Assembly (NCBI GenBank): GCA_033980235.1
Contig: CM067075.1
Span: forward strand, 6,516,668-6,580,667
Length of the DNA: 64,000 nucleotides
Origin: Diadema setosum
Lineage: Eukaryota > Echinodermata > Echinoidea > Diadematoida > Diadematidae
Reading direction: 5' to 3'
Shown here: positions 22,630-33,358 of the stretch, one piece after another
Layout: every line of letters starts with the position of its first letter
How positions within the stretch are numbered: position 1 is the first letter of the stretch
Program-made: the position numbers and the translations under genes
Notes under the pieces: generated by a model
Databases searched by the model: none
What the model was told of the DNA's origin: nothing
The model's input: the letters and a program-made list of their open reading frames with translations, nothing else

Positions 22630-22861
22630 CTGATGAAATACAAAGTATTTACAATAACAACAGCTTAAAGGTATTGTTTACCATAGGGAGCAGTGATTTA
22701 AAAATGTTCGAGTCATCACATTTTTGATGCATATTTGTAGGTTAGTCGTATCACAAAACATCCTACCACATCCAGATATCGCAATTAAGACTAAGATCAA
22801 AAGATATATTACTATCTTTCTCAATAAACCATAACCGTAGACGGTATATTCTAGAAACATT

Positions 22862-24011
22862 TGTTACGACCACAATCACTCTGAGAATGATCGCACAAAA
22901 GAAACCATCAACTAATGTTCAGGCGGTTTATTAACAGTGATATTGTGGGTACAGACTCGTAATCGGTTTTCACATCAGTACAATAACGATCAATACAAAC
23001 AATTACAAATCGGTAATAGAATCACTTACGTGCATTACAGTCCAAAATTTGAAAGCAAGTAACCCTTTGACAGTGTCCAGATACGATGTTCGATGCACAG
23101 ATGAATGATCCGCGATGCACCGATGAATGATACCTCAGACGTAAATCCAGAGGCGCAGGTTGTGATAATCCTCGTTATTAATCCGGGGTAAAAATCCAGG
23201 ATATACGTCCACAGCGAAACGTGCAGAATCCAAACGTTATGACGACCACGTCCAGTCGATGCGTTGAATGATGATTCACTTTATATTGTCCAGCAAGGAA
23301 TCCAACCCGTCACAGTTTTGCCGTAATAATGTCCGTTGACACTAAAATATGGAGTCTATCTCCAACGTAGGCAAATTAATTCTCTGCAAGCAAAATGTCT
23401 CCCAGGCCTTATCTCCACAAACACAATTTGTATAGCAGGTCAGCAGGTAACACAGGACTGACTATAACGAGTCGCTTCAGAGCCAGAAGTGACGTAACTC
23501 TCCAGAGCAGAGGTGTTGGGTACTCTGCCTACCTCAGAATTTCTCCGGCTTATATACTATCCATTCACCCCTTTCTAGTACATTCTGTAATTTTCTCCAA
23601 CCTGGGGCTACATACCTGAACATACTAGCAAGTCCAAATTCCAGGAATCCTGGATGACTCACTGCCTAATATGTGCATAACATCATTGCCAAAATTAACT
23701 ACCAATCACATTGGGCTACAAGGGCAGTGCCTCACTCAGCCAGCACTTCCTAGAATTTTCTGGAATGGGTGAAATCATTCTAGATTGAGTGAGCTATAAT
23801 GTATTTCCTTTCACATGCATACATGTACTGTAGCTACATTGTATACCAAGTAGAAAATTCTCCACTGATCTGGTCAGCCTGTATGTACTATATCTAATAT
23901 CATATAGAATGTTCTCCATTATTCTGGTCCACCTGTGTACATACACATTTAAACAACCATGCATACAGCCTTGATACATGTACATAACTACTAGTGTGTA
24001 CATTTGTGACA
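22862..24011 (-). repeat. 3' LTR of the Gmr1-like element
   Basis: 1,150 bp. By eye it differs from the other LTR by one substitution (CAGTTTTGCC against CAGCTTTGCC), one 1-bp indel (CTCTCCAGAG against CTCTCAGAG) and one 3-bp indel near the outer end. On the coding strand it ends ...CGTAACA, followed by the target duplication. Confidence 0.95.
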
Positions 24012-24025
24012 CCATCCCCCATGGG
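24012..24025 (-). promoter_or_regulatory. Polypurine tract of the LTR element
   Basis: Coding-strand CCCATGGGGGATGG lies immediately upstream of the 3' LTR start TGTCACA. A purine-rich run in this position primes plus-strand synthesis in LTR elements; the call rests on position and composition. Confidence 0.6.
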
Positions 24026-24343
24026 AAAAAGAAAGCCTTGCCGTAGCAAGGGTTTCTTTTACCTTCACAATTTCTCATTGTTATTTACAACGAATGTGAG
24101 GTAAAATCCAAGTCAAGCAACAATAATCATATGCTATCACATGCCTTTTGAATAGCTGCATTAATTCCATGTTCTCTTTTCATGGATACCATTTATAATG
24201 ATATTGAATGCTTGGATTCTCAAAGCTTATACAAATCATGCCAAACTCAAAGTGCATGTACATCAATAATGGATAAGCTACACACATAAGTGATATGCCG
24301 GTGAAAACTTTTCACCTTTGTATTCTACTGTGCTATCCACTAC

Positions 24344-27300
24344 CTATGTCACACCAACTGACTTTCCGTCATAGCACTCTTTCAACATATTGACATGACA
24401 CATTCTCTGATCTGTGCTCCTGTCTGGTGTACTGATCACATAGTTCACATCATTGGGTTTCTTGTTGACACAGTATGGGCCACTGAACTTGGCTTTCAGT
24501 GGTTCACCTTGTATGGGCAGCAGTACAAGAACTTTGTCACCTGGTTTGAAGGTTCGAGCTTTGGCATTCTTGTCTGCCTTTCTCTTCATTGAGTCTTGTG
24601 ACACTTTCAAGTGTTCCCTAGCTACCTCACAAGCCTTTGAAAGCCTTTCACGAAACATTGACACATAGTCAAGTAGGTGGACCTCATCATCCTCAGTCAT
24701 GAATTTCTCTTTGATGAGCTTCAATGGGCCCCTAACTTCATGACCGTACACCAACTCAAATGGGCTGAAACCCGTCGACTCATTTGGGGAGTCCCTCGTT
24801 GCGAACAGCAGGAAAGGGATGCCCTTATCCCAATCCTCGGGATACTCCTCACAAAATGCCCTAATCATTGTCTTTAGGGCCTGGTGGTATCGCTCCAACG
24901 CACCTTGGGATTGGGGATGATAAGCTGACGACTTCAGCTGCTTCACACCCAAACGATACATCACCTCTTGAAATATGCCTGACATGAAATTTGCCCCTTG
25001 GTCAGACTGCACTTCCTTGGGCAACCCATACCTAGTGAAAAACTGCACTAGAGCATCTACCACAGTCTTAGCAGTGATATTTCGCAATGGGATAGCCTCT
25101 GGAAACCGTGTAGACATATTCATGATTGTCAAGAGGTACTTATGACCCGACCTAGTCCTAGGCAAAGGTCCAACACAGTCAACTAGAACCCGACTGAATG
25201 GTTCTTCAAATGCAGGTATCGGAATCAATGGCGCCGGCTTCACTGAATGCTGTGGTTTACCAGCCACCTGACATGTGTGACAAGTCTTACAGAACTCAGC
25301 CACATCCACATTCAACCCTGGCCAATAGAAATGCCTCATGATCCGATCCTTTGTCTTTCTGACGCCTAAATGGCCGCCAACAGGTAACTCGTGAGCAATC
25401 CTCAAGATCTCACTGCGGTAACTGGGAGGGACAACAACTTGACGGACCACCGTCCAATCCTCATCAGCTGGCCTATGGGGAGGTCTCCACTTCCTCATCA
25501 AAATGCCATCTTTGACATAATAGCACTCAGGGACCTTTTCAGCCTCAGCCTCAGAACACGCCGTCTGAGACAAGCCTTTCAACTCAGAGTCTGCCTGCTG
25601 TGCTTCAACCAAGGAAGACTTGCTAAACAGCCCATCACTGTTAGCCTCGGAGCCTAATACAGCAACCCCATCATTCAAATCCTTGAAAAAGGTTTCTGCC
25701 AACCAAACACCGGAATTCTCCTCCACATCAACAGAATCCGCATCATCTTGAACAGCTCTACGAGCCTGAGACCTAGTCACAACACAATCTGGGAAAATCC
25801 CAGGAAACTCCTCCTGCAACTGCTCAGTTTCAGCAACCACCACTGGTTTATCCGAAACAACTGGAGACGCAACCACCTTGTCCCCAGCCAAGTCATTCCC
25901 CAACAAAAAGTCAATGCCTACCATGGGCAACTCAGGAACAACTCCAACAGTGACAGGACCAGAAACTAGGTCACACTTCAAATCCACTCTATACAGTGGT
26001 ACTGACATATAACTGCCATCAACAGTCTGAATCAAGACTTTTGCATTCACTGCACTATCTTGTGGAAAAGTCATACCACCATCCACCATCAACGACTGAG
26101 AGGCCCCCGTATCCCGCAGGATGACTACTGGTTTACCTGCCTCACCAGAAGCACATGGGGTCACCTCACCATCAAACAAAAAGCTACGATAGCTCTCATC
26201 CACCTGCTTCAGCCTATCTTTGAATTTGGGAGATCGACTTTCAATGGCCTGTGTTTCACTGAACGAGACACTATTTTCGGGTAGGACACTTTTTGACATG
26301 ACAAATCCCATGTCCTTCTTTGTTTTGTTTTGCAACTTCCAACACTGTGACTTTACGTGCCCTGTCTTGTTACAATGAAAACATTTGATGACATTTGCAC
26401 TTGTACTGGACCCTTTGTCAGATCGAGGCTTTGGTGCCGATGAAGATTCAGAACTCGTGCCTTTTTCAGAACCAGCATTCTTTGGATTGCTCGACTGATT
26501 TTTGTCTCTCTTATTTCCAGAGAAATTCCTGAAAGGTGGTCTGTTGTCATTTCTGTGGGTCAGCTCATACTCATCAGCCATCAAGGCTGCTTTATGCAAA
26601 CTTGTCACTTTGTGATCATCCAAATGCGACCTCACACTGAAAGCAACACTCTTTTCGAATTCTTCCAAGAGAACAACCTCACGTAGGTTATCAAAGTCCT
26701 GATCCACTTTCAGGGATCTGTACCACCTATCAAACATCATTTCTTTTTCACGAGCAAACTCAACATGTGTCTGGCCTGGTTTGCGGTACGAATTTCTGAG
26801 CTTATGTCTGTATGCCTCTGGCACCAACTCATATGCATTCAACACTGCTTTTTTGACTGTAGCATAGTCACGTGCTTGCTCTTTGAAAAGAGATGAGTAC
26901 ACATCAGCTGCTTTGCCAACAAACACACTTTGAAGGAGCAAGGGCCAAAATTCCTGTGGCCAGTTCAAACTGTTAGCCACCTTCTCAAATGACACAAAAT
27001 ATGCATCAACTCTGTTTTCTTCAAACTTTGGCACTAATCGAATATTCTTGGCCAAATCAAATCCAGAGGGAGCCCTTTCATGATTTCCAACAGTCTGTGC
27101 ATGAGTCAATTCCATCTCACGCAATTTCACTTGTTGCTCCATTTTCTTCTCTTCAATTTCAAGTTTCTTCATTTCAATTTCTCTTTCTCTTTCCCTTTCC
27201 TTCATTTCCAATCTCATCTTCTCTTTCTCTAGTTCCATTTCTTTCTCCTTCATTTGCAATTTAGCAAGCTCAAGCCGTGTTTGGTCCGAAATTTGAGCTT

Positions 27301-27490
27301 GATCTGGAGAGTCAATTTCTTCTTTGAGCTCCATGTGACCAGCTACTAAGTCAAGAATCTCTGCCTTTCTTACACCTTGTGGAACATCTACATTCAAATG
27401 CTGTGCAATAGCAGTCAAATCACATTTGCGTAACCTTTGCAAATCTTTGAGGGACAAATCTGTCCTCTGAACAAATGCCTGAACATCCAT
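24344..27490 (-). CDS. Gag-protease-integrase polyprotein of a Gmr1-like LTR retrotransposon
   Basis: The frame is open for 1,065 codons from 27541; the ATG at 27490 (MDVQAFVQR) is the likely start. Numbering from 27541: a short helical N-terminal domain (about 18-75); a Glu/Lys/Arg-rich coiled coil (about 85-145); a gag core (about 160-335); a CCHC zinc knuckle with Cys387, Cys390, His395 and Cys400; an aspartic protease DTGA at 477-480; an integrase HHCC finger (His717, His724, Cys754, Cys757); the integrase core with Asp788, Asp847 and Glu883 (35 residues between the last two); and a C-terminal GPY/F-like module (FSGPY at 1019-1023). In Gmr1-like elements integrase precedes reverse transcriptase. 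Here the frame stops after integrase, and only 332 bp separate it from the 3' LTR, so RT and RNase H are absent. No internal stop is present. Confidence 0.93.
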   Translation of the reverse strand: MDVQAFVQRTDLSLKDLQRLRKCDLTAIAQHLNVDVPQGVRKAEILDLVAGHMELKEEIDSPDQAQISDQTRLELAKLQMKEKEMELEKEKMRLEMKEREREREIEMKKLEIEEKKMEQQVKLREMELTHAQTVGNHERAPSGFDLAKNIRLVPKFEENRVDAYFVSFEKVANSLNWPQEFWPLLLQSVFVGKAADVYSSLFKEQARDYATVKKAVLNAYELVPEAYRHKLRNSYRKPGQTHVEFAREKEMMFDRWYRSLKVDQDFDNLREVVLLEEFEKSVAFSVRSHLDDHKVTSLHKAALMADEYELTHRNDNRPPFRNFSGNKRDKNQSSNPKNAGSEKGTSSESSSAPKPRSDKGSSTSANVIKCFHCNKTGHVKSQCWKLQNKTKKDMGFVMSKSVLPENSVSFSETQAIESRSPKFKDRLKQVDESYRSFLFDGEVTPCASGEAGKPVVILRDTGASQSLMVDGGMTFPQDSAVNAKVLIQTVDGSYMSVPLYRVDLKCDLVSGPVTVGVVPELPMVGIDFLLGNDLAGDKVVASPVVSDKPVVVAETEQLQEEFPGIFPDCVVTRSQARRAVQDDADSVDVEENSGVWLAETFFKDLNDGVAVLGSEANSDGLFSKSSLVEAQQADSELKGLSQTACSEAEAEKVPECYYVKDGILMRKWRPPHRPADEDWTVVRQVVVPPSYRSEILRIAHELPVGGHLGVRKTKDRIMRHFYWPGLNVDVAEFCKTCHTCQVAGKPQHSVKPAPLIPIPAFEEPFSRVLVDCVGPLPRTRSGHKYLLTIMNMSTRFPEAIPLRNITAKTVVDALVQFFTRYGLPKEVQSDQGANFMSGIFQEVMYRLGVKQLKSSAYHPQSQGALERYHQALKTMIRAFCEEYPEDWDKGIPFLLFATRDSPNESTGFSPFELVYGHEVRGPLKLIKEKFMTEDDEVHLLDYVSMFRERLSKACEVAREHLKVSQDSMKRKADKNAKARTFKPGDKVLVLLPIQGEPLKAKFSGPYCVNKKPNDVNYVISTPDRSTDQRMCHVNMLKECYDGKSVGVT

Positions 27491-27625
27491 TGTACTGATT
27501 GACATTGTCACATGTATTACACACAATGTACAATTGAACAATCAACTCACTGGTATTTTGTCTGTACCAATATTCTGGATTCCGGAACGTTCCAAATTCT
27601 AAGTTTTGGCTTTAAATTCACTTCC

Positions 27626-27645
27626 CGGACACAAGCCCCCAATTT
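27626..27645 (-). promoter_or_regulatory. Primer binding site of the LTR element
   Basis: Three bases after the 5' LTR, the coding strand reads TGGGGGCTTGTGTCCGGGAA. It resembles the proline-tRNA primer site TGGGGGCTCGTCCGGGAT, with two extra bases. The exact tRNA is uncertain. Confidence 0.55.
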
Positions 27646-28797
27646 TGTTACGACCACAATCACTCTGAGAATGATCGCACAAAAGAAACCATCAACTAAT
27701 GTTCAGGCGGTTTATTAACAGTGATATTGTGGGTACAGACTCGTAATCGGTTTTCACATCAGTACAATAACGATCAATACAAACAATTACAAATCGGTAA
27801 TAGAATCACTTACGTGCATTACAGTCCAAAATTTGAAAGCAAGTAACCCTTTGACAGTGTCCAGATACGATGTTCGATGCACAGATGAATGATCCGCGAT
27901 GCACCGATGAATGATACCTCAGACGTAAATCCAGAGGCGCAGGTTGTGATAATCCTCGTTATTAATCCGGGGTAAAAATCCAGGATATACGTCCACAGCG
28001 AAACGTGCAGAATCCAAACGTTATGACGACCACGTCCAGTCGATGCGTTGAATGATGATTCACTTTATATTGTCCAGCAAGGAATCCAACCCGTCACAGC
28101 TTTGCCGTAATAATGTCCGTTGACACTAAAATATGGAGTCTATCTCCAACGTAGGCAAATTAATTCTCTGCAAGCAAAATGTCTCCCAGGCCTTATCTCC
28201 ACAAACACAATTTGTATAGCAGGTCAGCAGGTAACACAGGACTGACTATAACGAGTCGCTTCAGAGCCAGAAGTGACGTAACTCTCAGAGCAGAGGTGTT
28301 GGGTACTCTGCCTACCTCAGAATTTCTCCGGCTTATATACTATCCATTCACCCCTTTCTAGTACATTCTGTAATTTTCTCCAACCTGGGGCTACATACCT
28401 GAACATACTAGCAAGTCCAAATTCCAGGAATCCTGGATGACTCACTGCCTAATATGTGCATAACATCATTGCCAAAATTAACTACCAATCACATTGGGCT
28501 ACAAGGGCAGTGCCTCACTCAGCCAGCACTTCCTAGAATTTTCTGGAATGGGTGAAATCATTCTAGATTGAGTGAGCTATAATGTATTTCCTTTCACATG
28601 CATACATGTACTGTAGCTACATTGTATACCAAGTAGAAAATTCTCCACTGATCTGGTCAGCCTGTATGTACTATATCTAATATCATATAGAATGTTCTCC
28701 ATTATTCTGGTCCACCTGTGTACATACACATTTAAACAACCATGCATACAGCCTTGATACATGTACATAACTACTAGTGTGTACATTAATTGTGACA
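27646..28797 (-). repeat. 5' LTR of the Gmr1-like element
   Basis: 1,152 bp, about 99.5% or more identical by eye to the 3' LTR. It should hold the element's promoter, but no TATA box was assigned. Confidence 0.95.
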
Positions 28798-28849
28798 CAT
28801 TTTATAACTATTGTTCACATTTTGTATACTAACATTGGTTTGCTGATTA

Positions 28850-29370
28850 AAAACCAGTTTTGAAATGGCTAAGATATAAAAAACAAAACTAAACAAAGTG
28901 CTCCTAATAAAAGGTGGATCCCCCTTTTAAAGGCATAATTTACCATTTGCTGATGAAAGCATTAGTGCTATAGAATAGTTCTAAAATGTGAGTTAGGGAT
29001 AGAAACAACCACTGTCAAAATTTGAATCCGTATAATCGATGTTAAGTGTTGTTAAATACACAAAATGTGAACAATAGTTATAATTAAAAAAAATCCAGAC
29101 TAAACCGTGTACAGTTACGGTTTATTGAGAAAAACCCTGATATCTCCTTATATTTTAGGTTTTATTGCAAATATTTCATATGGTAGGATGTTTTATGATA
29201 CAACAGACCTACACATATGCATCAAATATGATATTTTGAAAATTTTTGAAATCACTGCACCCAAAGGTAAACTGGACCTTTAATATAGGATCTCTTTGTT
29301 TTTGGCTATCTCAGCCATTTGGAGACCGATTTTCAATCAAATAAACTGTTAATTTCTCTTATTGTGTTTC
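28850..29370. repeat. TTAAAGGG-family MITE fragment split by a second TTAAAGG MITE
   Basis: 28850-28927 (AAATGGCTAAGATAT, AACAAAGTGCTCCTAATAAAAGG) and 29284-29370 (ATAGGATCTCTTTGTTTTTGG...) are the two halves of a copy of the 5251-5640 element. Between them lies a 356-bp element at 28928-29283 with TTAAAGG and CCTTTAA ends. A TTAA is present at both junctions, consistent with TTAA target duplication. Confidence 0.72.
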
Positions 29371-29857
29371 TAATTATATCACAAAGAGTTAAAACGGAGA
29401 TTTTGACTGTGTGAGAACATCACGTCGATTTTTCATTTTCAGTCAAAGTAAAAGAATGTTATAGAGAAATACGATGGAACCTACTAAAAATGCAAAGCTT
29501 ATGGAGTGTAGGTCCCAACAAGAGCCTAATAGTGTGAAGAAAAGGATGAGGAGCACGGGTACAACTAAAGACCAACTAAAGATAAACAAAAAAGAATGAC
29601 TATTAATACTCAGGGTACAGCAGATTCTTCTCAAATATAACAGAATGAGAACAAGTAACCACATGCAACACGCTACTATATAGCAGTTGCTCTATAATAG
29701 CAATTTTGACAGAGGAGTGGTAATGTGAATGCGACATAAATTTATGCTTTTTAACATTAGAGTTTCCATTGAAAATAAACGAGAAGTGTCGGAAAATGAA
29801 AAAAAAAAATGTACCAAAGATTCCTCTACGTGAACGATTCCTGTATAATGAACTCAC
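29371..29857. other. Unannotated end of TRPC intron 6
   Basis: AT-rich sequence with no recognisable gene or repeat; it ends at the donor of exon 6. Confidence 0.5.
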
Positions 29858-30072
29858 CAACAACCCACAGACAGACCACCATAAAGAGAGAACCCGGCGG
29901 AAAGATGACGTACTTGTACTCATTACACATCAAGTTGTGGTCGCGGGGGTCGTAGCGGTAGAACCCGTCGTGGGGGCACTCCACCTGACTGATGCCCTCG
30001 CCCAGTGTCATGCACGTGAGGATTAGGACGAAGTGGATGAGGGAAGTGGTTTCGATAATGTGAAGGACGTAC
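29858..30072 (-). CDS. TRPC-like channel, exon 6: S1 and start of S2
   Basis: Residues 346-416. HIIETTSLIHFVLILTCMTL forms S1. A Cys-containing extracellular loop follows (VECPHDGFYRYDPRDHN), then FPPGSLFMVVCLWVVG begins S2. The acceptor is CTCACAG before 30072 and the donor GTGAGT after 29858. It completes a Pro codon from exon 5 and leaves one base of a Gly codon for exon 7. The S1-S2 loop is about 35 residues long. Confidence 0.9.
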
Positions 30073-30617
30073 CTGTGAGAGGAACGAGGGGGTGATCGTC
30101 GTCATTGGGTCAAGAGGATGAAATGACCCGGAAGTTAATCCTTTCATTGTCAACGTCGATACTTGACACACTGATCTCCCCTCTAAAAAAAAACCCAACA
30201 GTATATTTATGTGAAAAAAGAGCAATCGACCGCACGAGATAGATATCATAATATGCGATGATGGGGAGAAAACAGAAAAGATCTACAGAGAATAAAAAGA
30301 AAAGTAGAGTAAATATGTAAATATGGATTTGAGAAGAGATGGGAGGGATAGATTGAATGTTTTCCAACGTTGTTATATTTTATTTTCCATGAAGATTTCC
30401 GAGAGTTTGCAGGCAACTCCGTCACAACATGTCCAGTGTATGTCAGCAACGAGATCGCTCTTCTTGGGGGAACAAACATGGCGGACAATAGAACGCAGCG
30501 GCTTCCAATCAACGGACCGCTCCGCACATCCAGTTAGAGGGGAGATCAGTGACTTGACATGATGCTTGAAGACGTCTCGCAAGTTCGCTGACGGGCCTCT
30601 TTATTTATTTATTTATT

Positions 30618-31034
30618 TTAAAGGGAACGTATAGTTTTGGTCGAGGTCTAACTTCAGGTTTCTAACACTTTTAGGTGAGATAATGACAAACCTACAATGA
30701 AATGTGAAAGATCATGAAAGTTCAATAGGATTTCAACATTTATTTGATGAAAACTGTTTTTTAAATGGCTGAGATATCCAAAACAGAGCAATCCTATATA
30801 TAGTAAAGGTAGCACCCACCTTTTATCGCTTTGTTTTGATTTGTTTTTTGGGATGTCTCAACCATTCCAAAACCTATTTTCATCGAATAAACTTTTAATT
30901 TCTTTTAGAACATGTAGAATGATATGCTGAGTATTTCATAAGTGGTTTCTTCATGTTCTTGGTATCTGGCAAAAAGTTAAAAGCCCAATCCTCATCTCAT
31001 TATATTCTCCACCAGTACTATATCACCCCTTTAA
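30618..31034. repeat. MITE of the TTAAAGGG-end family, copy 3
   Basis: Bounded by TTAAAGGG and CCCCTTTAA. The interior matches copy 1: AAATGGCTGAGATATCCAAAA, a central inverted pair around CAAAACAGAG and CTTTGTTTTG, and TCGAATAAACTTTTAATTTC. It lies in TRPC intron 5, next to an ATTT tetranucleotide run (30598-30618). Confidence 0.78.
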
Positions 31035-31103
31035 AGTCAAAGTCAAACTCGAACTATGAAAGCCAGAAGAAAACAAACACCAAATGAAAACATAGAGACG
31101 TAC

Positions 31104-31312
31104 GGAGTATCCATAAGCTTGTCGAACCATCGCACACACTTCACATTTTCCGGGAGTATAGCGTTGAGGATGCAGATGAGCGGGGAGAAGAACACGGCGG
31201 TGATTAAGGTCATCACGTACCTGACCGAGGTGCGGTAGTGGGCCCAGGGAATGGGGCCGTTACCGTACCACCACTTCAGCAGGTACTCCTGGCAGTAGCT
31301 GTGAGAGATGAA
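31104..31312 (-). CDS. TRPC-like channel, exon 5: end of linker and pre-S1 region
   Basis: Residues 276-344 and two bases of codon 345. It reads FISHSYCQEYLLKWWYG, matching TRPC FVAHPNCQQLLxxxWYEG, and then the hydrophobic pre-S1 segment YVMTLITAVFFSPLICIL. Three nested AGs could act as acceptor; TTCCAG before 31312 is chosen because it restores the conserved FxAHxxCQ motif and phase 0. The donor is GTACGT after 31104. Confidence 0.9.
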
Positions 31313-32226
31313 CTGGAAGTTGAAGAAAGCAGCGAAAGATATTTATATTATTTTATAAATGCTATTTTCATTATCATGATAACTATCATTACTATCATAT
31401 TATATGAAAGTTATTATCTCATTATTATATCATTATTATCATTATTATATCATTATTATCATTATTATATCATTATTATATCATTATTATTATCAAAGTT
31501 ATTATCTCATTATAATATCATTATTATATCAGTTATTATCTCATTGTTATATTATATGAAAGTAATATATCTTAATATCTTAATATCTCATTATTATATT
31601 ATATGAAAGTTATTATCATATTATTATTATTATTATCGTCATCGTTATTGTAGTAATAGTTATGACTTACTCATGATTATCATTCCCATGAGTATTTTTG
31701 ATACTTTTATCATAGTCATCATCAGTAGCTTAATCATTATGATGCATTTAATTGATAGAACTGTATAATATTACTATAAACATGATCACTAAATACCTGA
31801 TTCATGGCATAATTATATTCTGCAACAAACACTAACCTGTTGGCCTATTAAAATGCTGATGCAGCTCTTTTGTTGATCATGTCAGACGTATTGGAGACAG
31901 TCAATAGTAATAAGGGGAAAGGATATTCAAGTACATAAATTCATACCAACATACTGACAAATTAATTCGCACGGTAAGTATTATTGTTCTGAGAGGAGTT
32001 CCACCCCCCCCCCCCCCCATCACTACGGGTTTAGCGAGAACGCTTCTAATGCAGTGTAATAAAATGAAACCTAGCTGAGCTCATTAGCTGGATAGCAATT
32101 CAAATCAAGTACTCGGTAAGTAACATTCTACTAACTAACATTCATCTCAGTTGGGTGTCAGTGTGTAAACTCCGCCCATTCGTTAAGACTCTCTCACCCA
32201 TTACTGTACTTATACGTAATTCTCAC
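31313..32226. other. TRPC intron 4
   Basis: The first ~450 bp (about 31345-31790) is a degenerate ATT/ATC repeat with TTATATCATTATTATCATTA-type units. A C-run is at 32004-32019. Nothing else recognised. Confidence 0.6.
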
Positions 32227-32649
32227 TTTCTTGTATTGAAGTTTGACTACGCGCTTCAGCCGGCCCAACGGATCCGCCTTCACGCCTCCGCGTTTGAACA
32301 CACTGCGCCGCGTGCCGTCCGGTGCCATTCGCTCGTTGAGGGCCTCCCAGATCTCGTCTTTGCAACTCGCGCAGTCGAGCAGTTTGGTGAGGAAGAGCTC
32401 CAGCCGATTCCGAATCTCTGCGTAGCTGCGCTCGAATATTCTGCGATCGGGGTCCGGCCCGTCGGCCAGCTTCTCGCCCCAGGTGAGAGCCGTCTCGATG
32501 GGGTCGTCAGCGGTGAGGAGGATGTAAACATCGCTGGTGAGCGCCTGATGCAACTTGAGCTTGGCCAGAGACCTCTCAAAGTGGTCATCTGATACTTTAG
32601 CCAGAACTTCTTCTTCCGTAGGCATGGTAGCCCCATGGTCCAACAGCAT
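32227..32649 (-). CDS. TRPC-like channel, exon 4: last ankyrin helix and linker helices
   Basis: Residues 135-275, phase 0 at both ends. MLLDHGATMPTEEEV matches the TRPC end-of-ankyrin signature LLLDRGATLPMPHDV. The following helical region includes SDVYILLTADDPIETALTWGEKL, counterpart of LSSKDPILTAFxLSWEL. CDEIWEALNERM and ADPLGRLKRVVKLQYKK align with the end of the TRPC linker-helix domain. The acceptor is TCCAAAG before 32649 and the donor GTGAGA after 32227. The internal ATG at 32649 is an exon start, not a translation start, because the upstream exons continue the ankyrin fold. Confidence 0.93.
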
Positions 32650-33358
32650 CTTTGGAAATTAGGGCGGAAGGGAGTGTGTGTGTGTGTGTGTGTGCGTGCG
32701 TGTGCGAGTTTGTGTTCGTGAGAAGGAGCACGGGGAGGGGGTAGATAGTTTATTGGGGGAGCACACAATAGACCTTTTATTATGACTTGAAGCCTGTATC
32801 ACATTCACTTTCGCGAAGCGTATAGATTCAATGGTCATTGCGCCCGCAGCGGCAACATAGGGCAACATGATGGAAACAATATTGACTACGGTGAAGACGA
32901 AATGTTGAGACGGCTACATGGAGACGACAAACGTACATGCCGTAAGAATTCAAAGAAAATGCCCGTAGCTTGAGACATTTTCTATCGCTCCATGGTGTTT
33001 TTTTTTTCTTGTATGTTGATAATGATATTATTTTTTTTTTTTTTTTTTGGGGGGGGGGGGGTCAACTCTAACGACAGATTACAAAGGAATCATCACGGCA
33101 ACAGTATAGGAACAAGGTAAATCGTGAGTGTTGACAAGAAATAAGTACTGTACAAAACTCGAAATATTTTGATGCCGAATTCATTCCCCACTAATCAATG
33201 ATGACGACACAGACCTAAGTTTCTGTGTTCGATACACAAACTATTACAAGCGCCCATAATAACTGTATGCACTGACCAGCCTATTTCAAGGTGATTCATG
33301 AAAAGGGGCCCAAACTGTGGAAAATGTGGAGATGGAATGTGTCAAAGGACCGCCTCAC

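Larger units (their letters stand above)
22862..28797 (-). mobile_element. Gmr1-like Ty3/gypsy LTR retrotransposon, gag-PR-IN only
   Basis: A complete 5,936-bp LTR element on the minus strand. The LTRs are at 22862-24011 (3' LTR) and 27646-28797 (5' LTR), starting TGTCACA and ending CGTAACA on the coding strand. The flanking 4-bp direct repeat is CATT (22858-22861 and 28798-28801). A proline-type primer binding site follows the 5' LTR and a purine tract precedes the 3' LTR. The single long frame has gag, zinc knuckle, protease and integrase but no reverse transcriptase or RNase H. It lies in TRPC intron 6 in the sense orientation. Confidence 0.93.
22665..28827. repeat. Palindromic TTAAAGG MITE, interrupted by the LTR retrotransposon
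   Basis: The left segment (22665-22861, TTAAAGGTATTGTTTACC...) resumes after the LTR element at 28798 (CATTTTATAACTATTGTTCAC). Together these are an inverted, diverged copy of 29058-29283, which shares a 23-bp perfect inverse centred on CTATTGTTCACATTTTG. The copy is truncated at about 28827. Confidence 0.78.

Noticed and set aside
32155..32592. Plus-strand frame of 145 codons
   Set aside because: It is a shadow of TRPC exon 4, which has clear family motifs on the other strand.
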